Shown: positions 1 through 7,473 of the stretch, one piece after another
How positions within the stretch are numbered: position 1 is the first letter of the stretch
Layout: every line of letters begins with the position of its first letter
Assembly (NCBI GenBank): GCA_003454415.1
Contig: DMKG01000275.1
Coordinates: forward strand, 1 to 14,181
Source of the DNA: Alphaproteobacteria bacterium
GTDB lineage: Bacteria > Pseudomonadota > Alphaproteobacteria > UBA11222
Length of the DNA: 14,181 bases
Reading direction: 5' to 3'
Translations under genes and position numbers: made by a program
The notes under the pieces: model-generated
Seen by the model: the letters and a program-made list of their open reading frames with translations, nothing else
Told to the model about the DNA's origin: nothing
Databases searched by the model: none

Positions 1-290
1 GTAAAGGCGGTCAGCGCTGCGCCTAACCCCGCCGCAAGCATCCACGCCGGCGACAGAAGCAGCGGAAGCAGCACATGACTCCATAATTGTGGCAGGATGT
101 AGCGCTCGACGGCGGCCTGCAGCAGATTGAGGCTGGCGGCATCCCAATGATGCCAGTAAACGCCCAGCGCCGTGGGACGGTAGCTCAGTCCCGTCGCGCT
201 GATATGCATATCCGCGAGCAGCAGCAAAGCGCCAGCCGCCAGGCTTGCCGCGCCAAAAATTCTTAGAACCATTCGCAGCTTTCCAGCCAT
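1..290 (-). CDS. Partial small membrane protein, unknown function (N-terminal 96 codons)
   Basis: An ATG on the minus strand opens a frame that stays open for 96 codons to the window edge, so the C-terminus is missing. I do not recognise the family. Visible are a hydrophobic N-terminal segment (about residues 8-24, ending in a Leu run) that could be a signal anchor, a middle section rich in Trp/His (VYWHHWDAASLNLLQ) and a second hydrophobic stretch starting near residue 75. It lies 52 bp downstream of nrsF on the same strand and could be the fourth gene of the EF-G-like/sigma/nrsF series. No strong Shine-Dalgarno precedes the ATG; a weak GGAAA lies about 12 bases upstream. Its place behind a SigF-type pair suggests, but does not show, membership of that regulon. 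Confidence 0.6.
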   Translation of the reverse strand, partial: MAGKLRMVLRIFGAASLAAGALLLLADMHISATGLSYRPTALGVYWHHWDAASLNLLQAAVERYILPQLWSHVLLPLLLSPAWMLAAGLGAALTAF

Positions 291-342
291 GTCAGGAGCA
301 GATTTCCATCAGATATTCGCAGGCCCCTTCGCGGGGGTTACC

Positions 343-987
343 TTACCAGCGGAAAAATTTCCCACCCAAAAGCAGCCCCGCGCCGGAAAGCAGGAGGATG
401 GGAAGATAATGGGTGAGCATCAGCCCATCCTGCAGGTGACCGCTTTCAAGAAGCCGGACGCCCAGCCCGCCCGTCGCCATCGCCATCAATATGGCCGTAA
501 ATCCCATCTGCATCGGTTTGACGCAGGCCAGTTGCCGCAAGCGCCATGACATCCAGCACGCCGGAATGATGGCGAAGGCAAGAAGGCATTGCAGGCATTC
601 CAGCCCATGGGGTTCATGCCCGGACGCCGGTCCGGCAAGGTCCGGCCGGTGAAAGGCGGCCATTAAAAAAATCGCGCTGTAACCCGTAAACACGATCCAG
701 AGCAGGATCTGGTGCATGCGGGTCCTGGCCCGGTCCGGATAGGCGCACGCCGTGGCGCTGAGCCCGGCGACCACGACCAGCAGAAAGTTCAGCGCAATTT
801 CTGCGGTAAAGAACGGCTCTAACAGCCGCGCGGACAAATCCGCCCGAAAACCGCCATAGTAAAAGACAAGCGCAGCGAAACTTATCGCGGTGACCGACGC
901 CCATTCAAGACAGATGCGCCCAAAGGAGATGGGTTTTACCGGTTGATGACGGCTTGCCAGTTGCGCCGCCAGGGTCTGCGTATTCAT
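343..987 (-). CDS. nrsF: NrsF-type (DUF1109) membrane anti-sigma factor
   Basis: A 214-residue integral membrane protein with about six hydrophobic segments (roughly 28-46, 62-82, 93-111, 130-148, 160-178, 190-208). The start codon overlaps the stop of the ECF sigma gene by 4 bp (ATGA, 984-987), the classic coupling of a sigma factor to its anti-sigma factor. The motif GLECLQCLLAF at 128-138 matches the conserved cysteine region of the DUF1109/NrsF family. In Caulobacter, NrsF holds SigF at the inner membrane and releases it under heavy-metal stress through two conserved cysteines. Here the first (C131) is present, but around 180-183 (LESG), where I recall a Leu-His-Cys-Pro motif in relatives, I see Ser. 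Family call is confident; the stress sensed is inferred. Confidence 0.85.
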   Translation of the reverse strand: MNTQTLAAQLASRHQPVKPISFGRICLEWASVTAISFAALVFYYGGFRADLSARLLEPFFTAEIALNFLLVVVAGLSATACAYPDRARTRMHQILLWIVFTGYSAIFLMAAFHRPDLAGPASGHEPHGLECLQCLLAFAIIPACWMSWRLRQLACVKPMQMGFTAILMAMATGGLGVRLLESGHLQDGLMLTHYLPILLLSGAGLLLGGKFFRW

Positions 988-1544
988 TCTCCCTCCAGCC
1001 GCATTCGCAGCTTCCGATAAGCCCGGTGCGCGGTCACTTTTACCGCTGAAATACTCATGCCCAGTTTCTCGCTGGTTTCCCTGACCGTCAATTCCTCACG
1101 ATACATGGCCTGTATGACCGCCTGCTGTCCCCGAGGAAGCGTTTCAACCGCCTTTTCCAGGGATTCGTACGCGAATGGATCAGCGGTTACCTCATCGGAT
1201 GCGATCTGATCAAAAACATCCCCGGCGTGATCTGCAGACAGGGTCCTGACCGCCCGGATGCTGTAATGCTTGCGCAACCAGTCGCTCAGACGGTAATGCA
1301 TGATCGCCGCAAGCCAGGGAAGGCACGGACGGGCGGGGTCGTAGGTGTGCAGGGCCTTGTGCACGGACAGCAGAATTTCCTGCACCACGTCATCATGGTC
1401 CGTAGGGCTGGCGAGCCTGCGGCGAACATAATTCCGGGCAAATCCCGCGATCTCGTTCAGCAGTTTCTCATACGCCCTTTTGTCGCCGGAAAGCGCCTGT
1501 GCGAACAGGGGGCGTAACAAGGCTTCGCGCGTATCATTCTTCAT
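984..1544 (-). CDS. sigF: ECF RNA polymerase sigma factor (SigF-like, ECF16-type context)
   Basis: A 186-residue extracytoplasmic-function sigma factor. Region 2 lies at about 11-94, with the helical core DDVVQEILLSVHKALHTYD and the WLAAIMHYRLSDWLRKH segment that contacts the -10 element. Region 4 lies at about 129-182, with the helix-turn-helix LTVRETSEKLGMSISAVKVT that reads the -35 element. The stop overlaps the nrsF start, so the pair is translated together and NrsF is the likely partner. The gene follows the EF-G-like gene by only a few dozen bases and may share its transcript. I chose ATG at 1544 (GAGTG about 9 bases upstream); a GTG at 1556 with AGG at good spacing would add four residues. 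Targets are unknown; SigF of Caulobacter controls metal-stress genes, none of which are visible here. Confidence 0.9.
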   Translation of the reverse strand: MKNDTREALLRPLFAQALSGDKRAYEKLLNEIAGFARNYVRRRLASPTDHDDVVQEILLSVHKALHTYDPARPCLPWLAAIMHYRLSDWLRKHYSIRAVRTLSADHAGDVFDQIASDEVTADPFAYESLEKAVETLPRGQQAVIQAMYREELTVRETSEKLGMSISAVKVTAHRAYRKLRMRLEGE

Positions 1545-1580
1545 CCCTGAATGCACTCGGGCCTGTAGATAGGGTTCAGT

Positions 1581-3632
1581 CTAAGCGGCCTTTCTGCTGG
1601 CGACGATCTCCTCGGCCAGCCGTCCGGTCAGTTCCTGCAGATGATCGAAACGCCAGTTATAGGCGCCAACCCCCTGGCTGACCGACCGCAATTCGGTGAT
1701 CAGATCCCGCAACTCCGCCTGGGGCATATGTGCGCTGATCTGATCCCAGCCAGGCCATCCCGCGCGCGCATCATACCCCAAGATCTGTCCGCGCCGCGAG
1801 GAAACAATCCCGTTGACCTTTGCCGTCGCTTCATTGGGCACGACAATCTCCACATGCAGAATAGGCTCCAGCAGAACCGGCGCGCAATTGGGCATCGCCT
1901 CCTGCATTGCAAGGCGCCCGGCCGTGCGGAACGCCTGTTCGGACGAATCCACCGTATGATACGAACCATCAATGAGCGCCACCGCGACATCGACAACGGG
2001 AAAGCCCAGTGGTCCGCGTTGCAGGTAATCGCGCACCCCCGCCTCCACCCCCGGTATATAATTGCGCGGCACCACGCCGCCCGTGATTTTATCCTCGAAC
2101 ACAAATCCCTCGCCGCGCGGGAGCGGACGGATATCCAGGACCACATCGCCAAACTGGCCATGCCCGCCGCTCTGGCGTTTATGACGGCCGCGCTGCACCG
2201 CTGGTTTACGGATGGCTTCGCGGTAAGGCACCGTCGGGATGCTGGTCTCCACGCTCAGCCCATAGCGGTTGCGCAACCGCTCCAGCGCAATACGCAAATG
2301 CATCTCGCCCTGCCCGTTCAGCAGCAACTCATGGGTTTCCGCGCTGTGAATGAGCTGGATGGAGGGATCATCCTCGCTGATCCTGGCGATAGCGGAAGTG
2401 AGCTTCACCTCGTCCTTGTGATCGGCCACGGACACCGCAACGCTGTAGACGGGCGCCAGTGGTTCAGGACGGCTCCAGTCCTGCGGCGCCTCCTGACGCT
2501 GGGTTGCGATGATGTCGCCGGTCCGCACAGGATCCAGCTTGCCAAGAGCGACGAGATCGCCCGCTTCCGCATCCGCGCATTTGTTCGCCTGACTGCCCAT
2601 CATATGAAAAACCCCCGCAATCCGCGATGATTCTCCGCCGGCTGAATAGACCGTGTCGCCGTCCCGTAATTTTCCGCACAGGACGCGGCCTATGGACAGC
2701 TTTCCCGCATGGGCCGTATGGGTGGTTTTCAGGATATGGCACAAGGCGCCCTTTGCGGTTTCCGCCTGCCTGCGCGCGGCGAGCGCAGTCACCGGCGGGG
2801 TTTCATGACGCAGCGCCTTGAGCAGACGGCGCACCCCATTATCATTCAGCGCAGAGCCCAGCAATACGGGAACGATCTGGGCGGCCGCGAAATCGCGGCT
2901 CAGATTCACGAACACCTCATCACGCTCCGGGGCTATGTCCGACAGCAGCTCTTCCATCAGGGCGTCATCATAATCCGCCAGACGCTCCAGCATCTCATAA
3001 CGCGCGGCCTTGGCCCGCTCCTGCATTTCGGCGGGGCTTTCGATGATTTCCGAAGGCGCGTGTTCGCGGTACACATAGGCGCGCTCCAGCGCCAGGTCTA
3101 TAAACCCCTTTGCGATTCCCTCATTCCAGATCGGAACCTGCCGGAGAACCAGCGGCGCCGCGCTCGCCGGCTGCAGAGCCGCAAGAAGGTCACGGATCTG
3201 CCCCTTCGCCTGGTCGATCTTGTTGACGAAAAGAAAATGCGGAATCCTGTGGGTTTGCAGATAATGCAGAAATGGCTGCAGGGCCAGCAGCTTGCCGGCG
3301 TCAGGTTCGCAAACGATCACCGCAGCGTCACAGCCCTGTACGGCGTTCAGGCTTTCCTGGATGAACTCGATCGATCCCGGGCAATCGATGAAATGGAGGC
3401 GGTCTCCCAGATATTCACAGGAGGCGATATTCGCCTCGACGCTCATGTGATGACTACGGGCTTCAGGAGAACTGTCTCCCAGGGTGCTGCCATCGGCAAC
3501 ACTTCCCTTACGCGTGGTCGCGCCGCACACATGCAGGATGCTTTCAAGGAGGGTCGTCTTGCCGGAAAGATAGGGTCCGGCCAGGGCAATGCATCTGGAA
3601 CCCGGATGACTGCGAAGCGCGCCGCCACTCAT
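1581..3632 (-). CDS. Elongation factor G-like translational GTPase (EF-G paralogue)
   Basis: A 683-residue protein collinear with EF-G. The GTPase domain has P-loop GPYLSGKT (19-26), G3 DCPG (83-86) and G4 NKID (137-140). Domain III has GQGEMHL, domain IV has RQSGGHGQFG and GGVVPRNYIPGVEAG, and domain V has RRGQILG. It departs from true EF-G at key places: DCPG is followed by Ser87 instead of the catalytic His, and the switch I RGITI motif reads HHMSV. It is therefore not the main translocase but the EF-G-like family common in alphaproteobacteria, whose function is unsettled (possible roles: ribosome recycling or a stress-specific factor). Start chosen at 3632 because GGAG lies 8 bases upstream; an upstream in-frame start at 3689 lacks such a site. 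It leads the sigma/nrsF genes with a gap of about 24-36 bp. Confidence 0.9.
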   Translation of the reverse strand: MSGGALRSHPGSRCIALAGPYLSGKTTLLESILHVCGATTRKGSVADGSTLGDSSPEARSHHMSVEANIASCEYLGDRLHFIDCPGSIEFIQESLNAVQGCDAAVIVCEPDAGKLLALQPFLHYLQTHRIPHFLFVNKIDQAKGQIRDLLAALQPASAAPLVLRQVPIWNEGIAKGFIDLALERAYVYREHAPSEIIESPAEMQERAKAARYEMLERLADYDDALMEELLSDIAPERDEVFVNLSRDFAAAQIVPVLLGSALNDNGVRRLLKALRHETPPVTALAARRQAETAKGALCHILKTTHTAHAGKLSIGRVLCGKLRDGDTVYSAGGESSRIAGVFHMMGSQANKCADAEAGDLVALGKLDPVRTGDIIATQRQEAPQDWSRPEPLAPVYSVAVSVADHKDEVKLTSAIARISEDDPSIQLIHSAETHELLLNGQGEMHLRIALERLRNRYGLSVETSIPTVPYREAIRKPAVQRGRHKRQSGGHGQFGDVVLDIRPLPRGEGFVFEDKITGGVVPRNYIPGVEAGVRDYLQRGPLGFPVVDVAVALIDGSYHTVDSSEQAFRTAGRLAMQEAMPNCAPVLLEPILHVEIVVPNEATAKVNGIVSSRRGQILGYDARAGWPGWDQISAHMPQAELRDLITELRSVSQGVGAYNWRFDHLQELTGRLAEEIVASRKAA

Positions 3633-3747
3633 GAGCTGTTCTCCCTGTCTGTGGCTGTCTCCAGGGCCGCATGAGCCAAAAACGCCCACGCAATCCGGTG
3701 GAACCAGCCCATTCCTTAGTCGCCAGTGACGGCGCCTGTTGATCTCT

Positions 3748-3783
3748 CTGAGAAAACTTCGCCTCAGATGACCATGTTCTCAG
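3748..3783. promoter_or_regulatory. Spaced 7-bp inverted repeat in the EF-G-like upstream region
   Basis: CTGAGAA (3748-3754) and TTCTCAG (3777-3783) form a perfect inverted repeat with 22 bases between the arms, in the 241-bp gap between the sulfotransferase stop and the EF-G-like start. It could be an operator or a weak hairpin. I see no convincing -35/-10 pair beside it, so the role is open. Confidence 0.25.
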
Positions 3784-3873
3784 GCTATTCAGAAATGCGC
3801 AAGGGGTTCGGAAGAGAATTTGCGCCGATAGGGGCAAGACTAGGCGTTAGGGAAACCGCCCTTTAACCAAGGT

Positions 3874-4824
3874 TTAGTCATAGCTGAAAAGGCGCCCCGG
3901 CACGGTGTCACGCACGATGGCCGCGATGGCGCTGATCTGGTCCCTGCTGAGCTCGCTACGCCATTTGTTCGCCGCCGCCAAAGGGTCCTGATAAACTGTG
4001 TGATAGGCCTTGCCATCCCCGGAATGGGTGCTTGAATGAAGAAACTCTTCCGTCTGCTTGTGCCAGGAAAGACCTGCAAAATCGAAAAGCCTGCGGGTCA
4101 CCGCCATTGGATCCGCGCATAAATCCTCGTAAACCAGCGTCATGACCTGATCATTGCCCTCCAGATCCTGCATGGCCTTATGGTTGAAAATAACCCAGCG
4201 CCACGCCGCCTGTTCGAGAAACGTCATTTTTTCAAGTTTCTGTATGCTGAGATCATAATGAGAGGCGCTATCCGCATTGACGAAATCCAGAGGGAAAGGC
4301 GCCATCTTGTTCAATCGCTCCCCGCGCAGAACCGAGCCCACATGTCCGCAGGGATGGCGCAGGATATGAAGGATGCGGCTGTCTGAACGCGCCGCCATGA
4401 AAAGCCCCGCCCGGCCCAGAGCGCTGACGGATTTGATCACGATTCTGGGCTGCGAAGGGCCGGTAAAATCAGGTACGGCCCAACGATTGAACGAAGGGAT
4501 GACCGCGCCGCCATAGCGCAAGGCGTAAATACACAAGGTGCGGTAATTGGAAAGAAAATCGTTCCGGAAATTCTTTGAAAATATGGGCGGCTTTCCATTT
4601 GTCCTTGCATCGCGGACAAGGGCAAGCTCCTGCATATAGGCGGCCCCCTTCTCCCTGTACATATCCACATCATTGCAGATGAAGGGAATGGGCTTGCCCA
4701 GATTTACGGCGTCGGGTTCATGACGGTAGATGACGCCGGGATGGCTATCAAAAATTTTTCCTATCCATGTAGTTCCCGAACGAGGAGAGCCAATAATAAA
4801 AAACAGATTATCCGGTTTCAGCAT
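3874..4824 (-). CDS. Sulfotransferase family protein (PAPS-dependent)
   Basis: A 316-residue soluble protein without signal peptide. The N-terminal GSPRSGTTW at 12-20 is the 5'-phosphosulfate-binding loop of PAPS-dependent sulfotransferases. ILHILRHPCGHVGSVLRGE at about 151-169 is the 3'-phosphate-binding region, with Arg156 and Ser164 as the expected ligands. It should transfer sulfate from PAPS to a hydroxyl or amine of a carbohydrate, lipid or small molecule; the acceptor cannot be read from the sequence. AGGA sits 5 bases before the ATG. It lies 68 bp behind the response regulator gene on the same strand and may be cotranscribed. No PAPS-synthesis or polysaccharide genes are adjacent, so it stands alone. 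Confidence 0.85.
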   Translation of the reverse strand: MLKPDNLFFIIGSPRSGTTWIGKIFDSHPGVIYRHEPDAVNLGKPIPFICNDVDMYREKGAAYMQELALVRDARTNGKPPIFSKNFRNDFLSNYRTLCIYALRYGGAVIPSFNRWAVPDFTGPSQPRIVIKSVSALGRAGLFMAARSDSRILHILRHPCGHVGSVLRGERLNKMAPFPLDFVNADSASHYDLSIQKLEKMTFLEQAAWRWVIFNHKAMQDLEGNDQVMTLVYEDLCADPMAVTRRLFDFAGLSWHKQTEEFLHSSTHSGDGKAYHTVYQDPLAAANKWRSELSRDQISAIAAIVRDTVPGRLFSYD

Positions 4825-4892
4825 CGGCGTCCTGTACTTAACCCATAAATGACAACAGCGCTCGGACCCTCAGGGGCCGGAAGACTTCAGGC

Positions 4893-5558
4893 CTAACTGG
4901 AGGTGATGACCAGGGCGGCCTGGGTGCGGTTTTCCACATTCAACGTCTTCAGAATGGCTGAAACATGGATGGCGACAGTATGCTCGGATATTCCTAATAT
5001 ATTTGCGATCGCTGAATTGGAATTGCCCGCCCCCAATAATTCAAACACCTGCTGCTGCCTGCGGGTCAAAGAGGGGATTCGCGCCGCCGCGGCGGCGTTG
5101 TTTACAGACATCTTTGTTTTGCGTCGTAAGGGCGGCGGAGCAGGGGCGTTTACGGACGCCGCGCCAAAAACCTGCTGCGGAATATAGATTTCACCCCGCA
5201 GCACCGTCTCAATCGCGTTGAGAACGGTATCGCCCGGCGCGGATTTGGGCGCAAAACCCATGGCGCCCGCGTCAAGGGCGCGGATCACATCCTCACGTCC
5301 CTCCGCCATGGAGACGATGATAATAGGCACATGGGGGACGATTTTCGCAAGCGCCGAGATTTCGTCAAATCCTGAACCATCCGGCATCAGCAGGTCCAGC
5401 AGGATCAGATCGATGTCGGTGTGCTGCACAGCCAGCTCCCGCGCCTCACTGAAGCTGCTGGCTTCCAGAAATACGTTAACCGGGCGCGGCAAACGGGACA
5501 ATAAGTGACGCAGGCCGGTTCGTGAAACCCAATGGTCATCAACGCATAGAATTTTCAT
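4893..5558 (-). CDS. NarL/LuxR-family response regulator
   Basis: A 221-residue two-domain regulator. The receiver domain (1-120) has acidic residues D7 and D8, phospho-acceptor D55 in LILLDLLMPDGSG, S83 in place of the usual switch Thr, and K105. A linker rich in Ala/Pro/Lys (130-155) joins a LuxR-type helix-turn-helix (about 156-221: LTRRQQQVFELLGAGNSNSAIANILGISEHTVAIHVS). All phosphorylation residues are present, so it should be controlled by a histidine kinase, but none is adjacent: an orphan regulator in this window. GAGG lies just upstream of the ATG. The upstream region carries a perfect CtrA-type box at 5619-5633. The target genes are unknown; the downstream sulfotransferase is a candidate. 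Confidence 0.92.
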   Translation of the reverse strand: MKILCVDDHWVSRTGLRHLLSRLPRPVNVFLEASSFSEARELAVQHTDIDLILLDLLMPDGSGFDEISALAKIVPHVPIIIVSMAEGREDVIRALDAGAMGFAPKSAPGDTVLNAIETVLRGEIYIPQQVFGAASVNAPAPPPLRRKTKMSVNNAAAAARIPSLTRRQQQVFELLGAGNSNSAIANILGISEHTVAIHVSAILKTLNVENRTQAALVITSS

Positions 5559-5618
5559 CTAACCCTCGAAACGGGCCCTAGGCCTTCCTGTTGGTAGTAA
5601 CTATAACCGATTTAGGCG

Positions 5619-5633
5619 TTAAAAGAGAATTAA
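5619..5633 (-). promoter_or_regulatory. CtrA-type box TTAA-N7-TTAA upstream of the response regulator
   Basis: TTAA at 5619-5622 and TTAA at 5630-5633 are separated by exactly 7 bases, and on the minus strand the second half continues TTAAC. This matches the full CtrA consensus known from Caulobacter and other alphaproteobacteria. It lies 61-75 bases upstream of the response regulator ATG, overlapping the stop codon of the dehydrogenase gene. Binding is inferred from the match and position only. Confidence 0.5.
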
Positions 5634-6601
5634 AACCTCACTTGCAACTCAAGGGGCTCTTTGGCGGTATAATGCGCGAGGTTGCGTAAGAAAACCGCAT
5701 CTCCCCGTGGCTCCATCATGGGGCTTGACGCAGCGCAATGGGCGGTAACCCGCACATTGGGATGATCCCAGAAGGGGCTTTCCTTTGGCAGAGGCTCGGT
5801 TTCGAACACATCGAGTATGGCGTAGCCCGGCTTGCCCCGCGAAAGACTTTCCAGCAGAGCGGTTTCATCGATCAAGGCGCCGCGGGCAATGTTCACAAGT
5901 ACGGACCGGGGTTTCATCGCGGCCAGAAAATCCGCGTTGACCAGATGCCGCGTGCTGTCGTTTGAATCGGCGGTCAGCACCACCACGTCCATTCCAGGCA
6001 GCGCGTCCAGCATTTCCTCCGGCCGCAGCATGGCGTCGGCAGGCTCGCCGCCAGTGGGATGGCGGCGCACGCCGGTTACCCGCGCTTCGAACGCCCGGGC
6101 CCGAATGCCTGTTTGCTGGCCGATATTGCCATAGCCGATAATCATCCATTCCGTACCGGCAATGTCGCGGAACTGGAACCGCTTCCAGTCATGCGCGCGC
6201 TGGGCGTCCCGGCGTTTTGCGAAAGGCTGAAAATATTCGATTACATTGGCGAAGATGAATTCGGCGATGGATTTGGCCGCGCCATTGCTGTTGGTATAGA
6301 TCTCCGTCTTTTTCGCCAGATCCTGAAAAATCGGATTATCAAAACCCGCGGCCGCCGATTGCAGCCATTTCAGCCGTGGTCCGCCAAGCAACAGGCGGAA
6401 AAAATCCCGCGCCGCGGGGCTGAAAAACAGATCCGGGCTGATCCAGGCGGCTTCGGGCTTGAATTCCGCAGGCGGCAGTTCCCTGCCATCCAGCTCCACG
6501 CGGCAGTCCTTGTAAATCAGAATTGGGCGCACTTGCGGACAGATGGCGTGAATCTCACTTTGAAGCCGCCGATAGGCCGGTTCATAGATGAACAGTTGCA
6601 T
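5630..6601 (-). CDS. D-2-hydroxyacid dehydrogenase family, NAD(P)-dependent
   Basis: A 323-residue cytosolic oxidoreductase of the D-isomer-specific 2-hydroxyacid dehydrogenase family. The Rossmann motif IIGYGNIGQ begins at 154. The catalytic set is visible: Arg240 in VNIARGALIDE, Glu269 in LDVFETEPLP and His288 in VTAHCAAS. It is expected to interconvert a 2-keto acid and its D-2-hydroxy acid, as in glyoxylate/hydroxypyruvate reductases; the substrate cannot be told. The His motif reads TAHCAAS instead of the usual TPH-G form. GGTGG sits about 9 bases before the ATG. It is divergent from rpmJ across 114 bp and is followed after 71 bp by the response regulator on the same strand. Confidence 0.88.
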   Translation of the reverse strand: MQLFIYEPAYRRLQSEIHAICPQVRPILIYKDCRVELDGRELPPAEFKPEAAWISPDLFFSPAARDFFRLLLGGPRLKWLQSAAAGFDNPIFQDLAKKTEIYTNSNGAAKSIAEFIFANVIEYFQPFAKRRDAQRAHDWKRFQFRDIAGTEWMIIGYGNIGQQTGIRARAFEARVTGVRRHPTGGEPADAMLRPEEMLDALPGMDVVVLTADSNDSTRHLVNADFLAAMKPRSVLVNIARGALIDETALLESLSRGKPGYAILDVFETEPLPKESPFWDHPNVRVTAHCAASSPMMEPRGDAVFLRNLAHYTAKEPLELQVRF

Positions 6602-6623
6602 TCGTTATTTCCACCACACTGGC

Positions 6624-6652
6624 TTGACATCGGCCGTTGCGGGGACTAGTTT
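6624..6652 (+). promoter_or_regulatory. Sigma-70 type promoter of rpmJ
   Basis: A perfect TTGACA (-35, 6624-6629), a 17-base spacer and TAGTTT (-10, 6647-6652), about 64 bases before the rpmJ ATG. The -10 lies inside a GC-flanked palindrome (GGGG-ACTAGT-TT-CCCC, 6641-6656), which could act as an operator. An 8-base T run follows in the leader near 6691-6698. Confidence 0.6.
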
Positions 6653-6715
6653 CCCCCGCCTGTCCCATGCGGTCCAGCCGCCAAACACACTTTTTTTTAA
6701 TACAGGTTACACGCT

Positions 6716-6841
6716 ATGAAAGTAAGAAGTTCTCTGCGCTCACTCAAGGTCCGGCATAAAGATTGCCGTATTGTGCGCCGCAAAGGCAAGGTTTATGTGA
6801 TCAACAAGACCAATCCGCGCTTCAAGGCGCGCCAGGGCTAG
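6716..6841 (+). CDS. rpmJ: 50S ribosomal protein L36, zinc-independent type
   Basis: A 41-residue, strongly basic protein beginning [17 protein letters not shown] and ending NPRFKARQG, the signature of L36 in alphaproteobacteria, a structural component of the large ribosomal subunit. The zinc ribbon of the classical form is absent: only one cysteine (C17) remains, so this is the zinc-independent form. It is the only plus-strand gene between the dehydrogenase and the argDF operon, is monocistronic, and has its own promoter upstream. A weak AGG lies about 9 bases before the ATG. The family call is clear from length and sequence. Confidence 0.95.
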   Translation: MKVRSSLRSLKVRHKDCRIVRRKGKVYVINKTNPRFKARQG

Positions 6842-6846
6842 GTCTT

Positions 6847-6866
6847 TGCGGTCATCCCTCACCGCA
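6847..6866. terminator. Hairpin between the convergent rpmJ and lipoprotein genes
   Basis: TGCGGT (6847-6852) pairs with ACCGCA (6861-6866) around an 8-base loop, 5 bases past the rpmJ stop and overlapping the stop codon of the convergent lipoprotein gene. No T run follows on either strand, so a terminator role is only a possibility from position. Confidence 0.3.
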
Positions 6867-7473
6867 GAACCCCCGGCATATAGCGCAACATATTGTTTTC
6901 CAGTTCCAGCTCCAACCGCAGCATCAGATCCCGCACCATCGCCGTGGACTGCTGCTCCAGCTGATTGACGCTGGCCCCTTCGGGGACCGTGAAGAACGCC
7001 CTCGCCTCTGCTTCGGCATAGGATGAGGGCCGCGACCCGCTGACGGGATTATACTCGACGCGCAGATGTAAATGTCCGTCATAACGGTATTTCTGATCGT
7101 CGCTGAAAGCCCCCTTCAGACCTTTCTGCACCGCCAGTTCCTTGCGCGTCACCCGCGCATCCAGCAGAATGACCCGGATCTGGCCGGGGGTCCCGTCTGC
7201 GCGCAGGCGGGTCTTTACCCAATCCCGCACCGCGCCGGCAGGCGTCAGCGCCAGATTTCTCTCCTCACCCGGCTGCTCGCCCGGGGCTGGATAGCGTTCC
7301 TCCAGCACGATACTGTCCGCCGTCAGGACCAGGGGCGGCCGGGTTGACGGGGTGACGGGTTTCTGCGCGGCGGTGGTTTGCTGACAGGCCGCAGATAGGG
7401 CGGCCAGGGAAAGCGCGGCTACTGCCAGGATCATGCGCCGCCTGACGGCGGCTCCGGCATCCATAAAGCTCAT
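6859..7473 (-). CDS. Putative lipoprotein, unknown function
   Basis: A 204-residue protein that I do not recognise. The start at 7473 overlaps the hslO stop by 4 bp (ATGA), which favours it over an upstream in-frame start. Arg11-13, a hydrophobic stretch (14-28) and Cys30 in LSAAC look like a lipoprotein signal, though the -3 residue is Ser rather than Leu. The mature part begins with a Thr/Pro-rich linker, then an alpha/beta-looking domain (VRDWVKTRLRADGTPGQIRVILLDARV) and ends in a Leu/Glu-rich helix (QLEQQSTAMVRDLMLRLELELEN). It is the last gene of the argD-argF-hslO run and is translationally coupled to hslO. Likely located at the outer membrane facing the periplasm. Confidence 0.75.
   Translation of the reverse strand: MSFMDAGAAVRRRMILAVAALSLAALSAACQQTTAAQKPVTPSTRPPLVLTADSIVLEERYPAPGEQPGEERNLALTPAGAVRDWVKTRLRADGTPGQIRVILLDARVTRKELAVQKGLKGAFSDDQKYRYDGHLHLRVEYNPVSGSRPSSYAEAEARAFFTVPEGASVNQLEQQSTAMVRDLMLRLELELENNMLRYMPGVLR

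Noticed and set aside
324..336. CCCC-TTCGC-GGGG hairpin between nrsF and the partial membrane gene as a terminator
   Set aside because: Only a 4-bp stem and no T run on the minus strand, so it does not look like a terminator and the genes may be cotranscribed.
1641..3674. Long plus-strand frames antisense to the EF-G-like gene
   Set aside because: They mirror the codon structure of a conserved gene and show no domain of their own.
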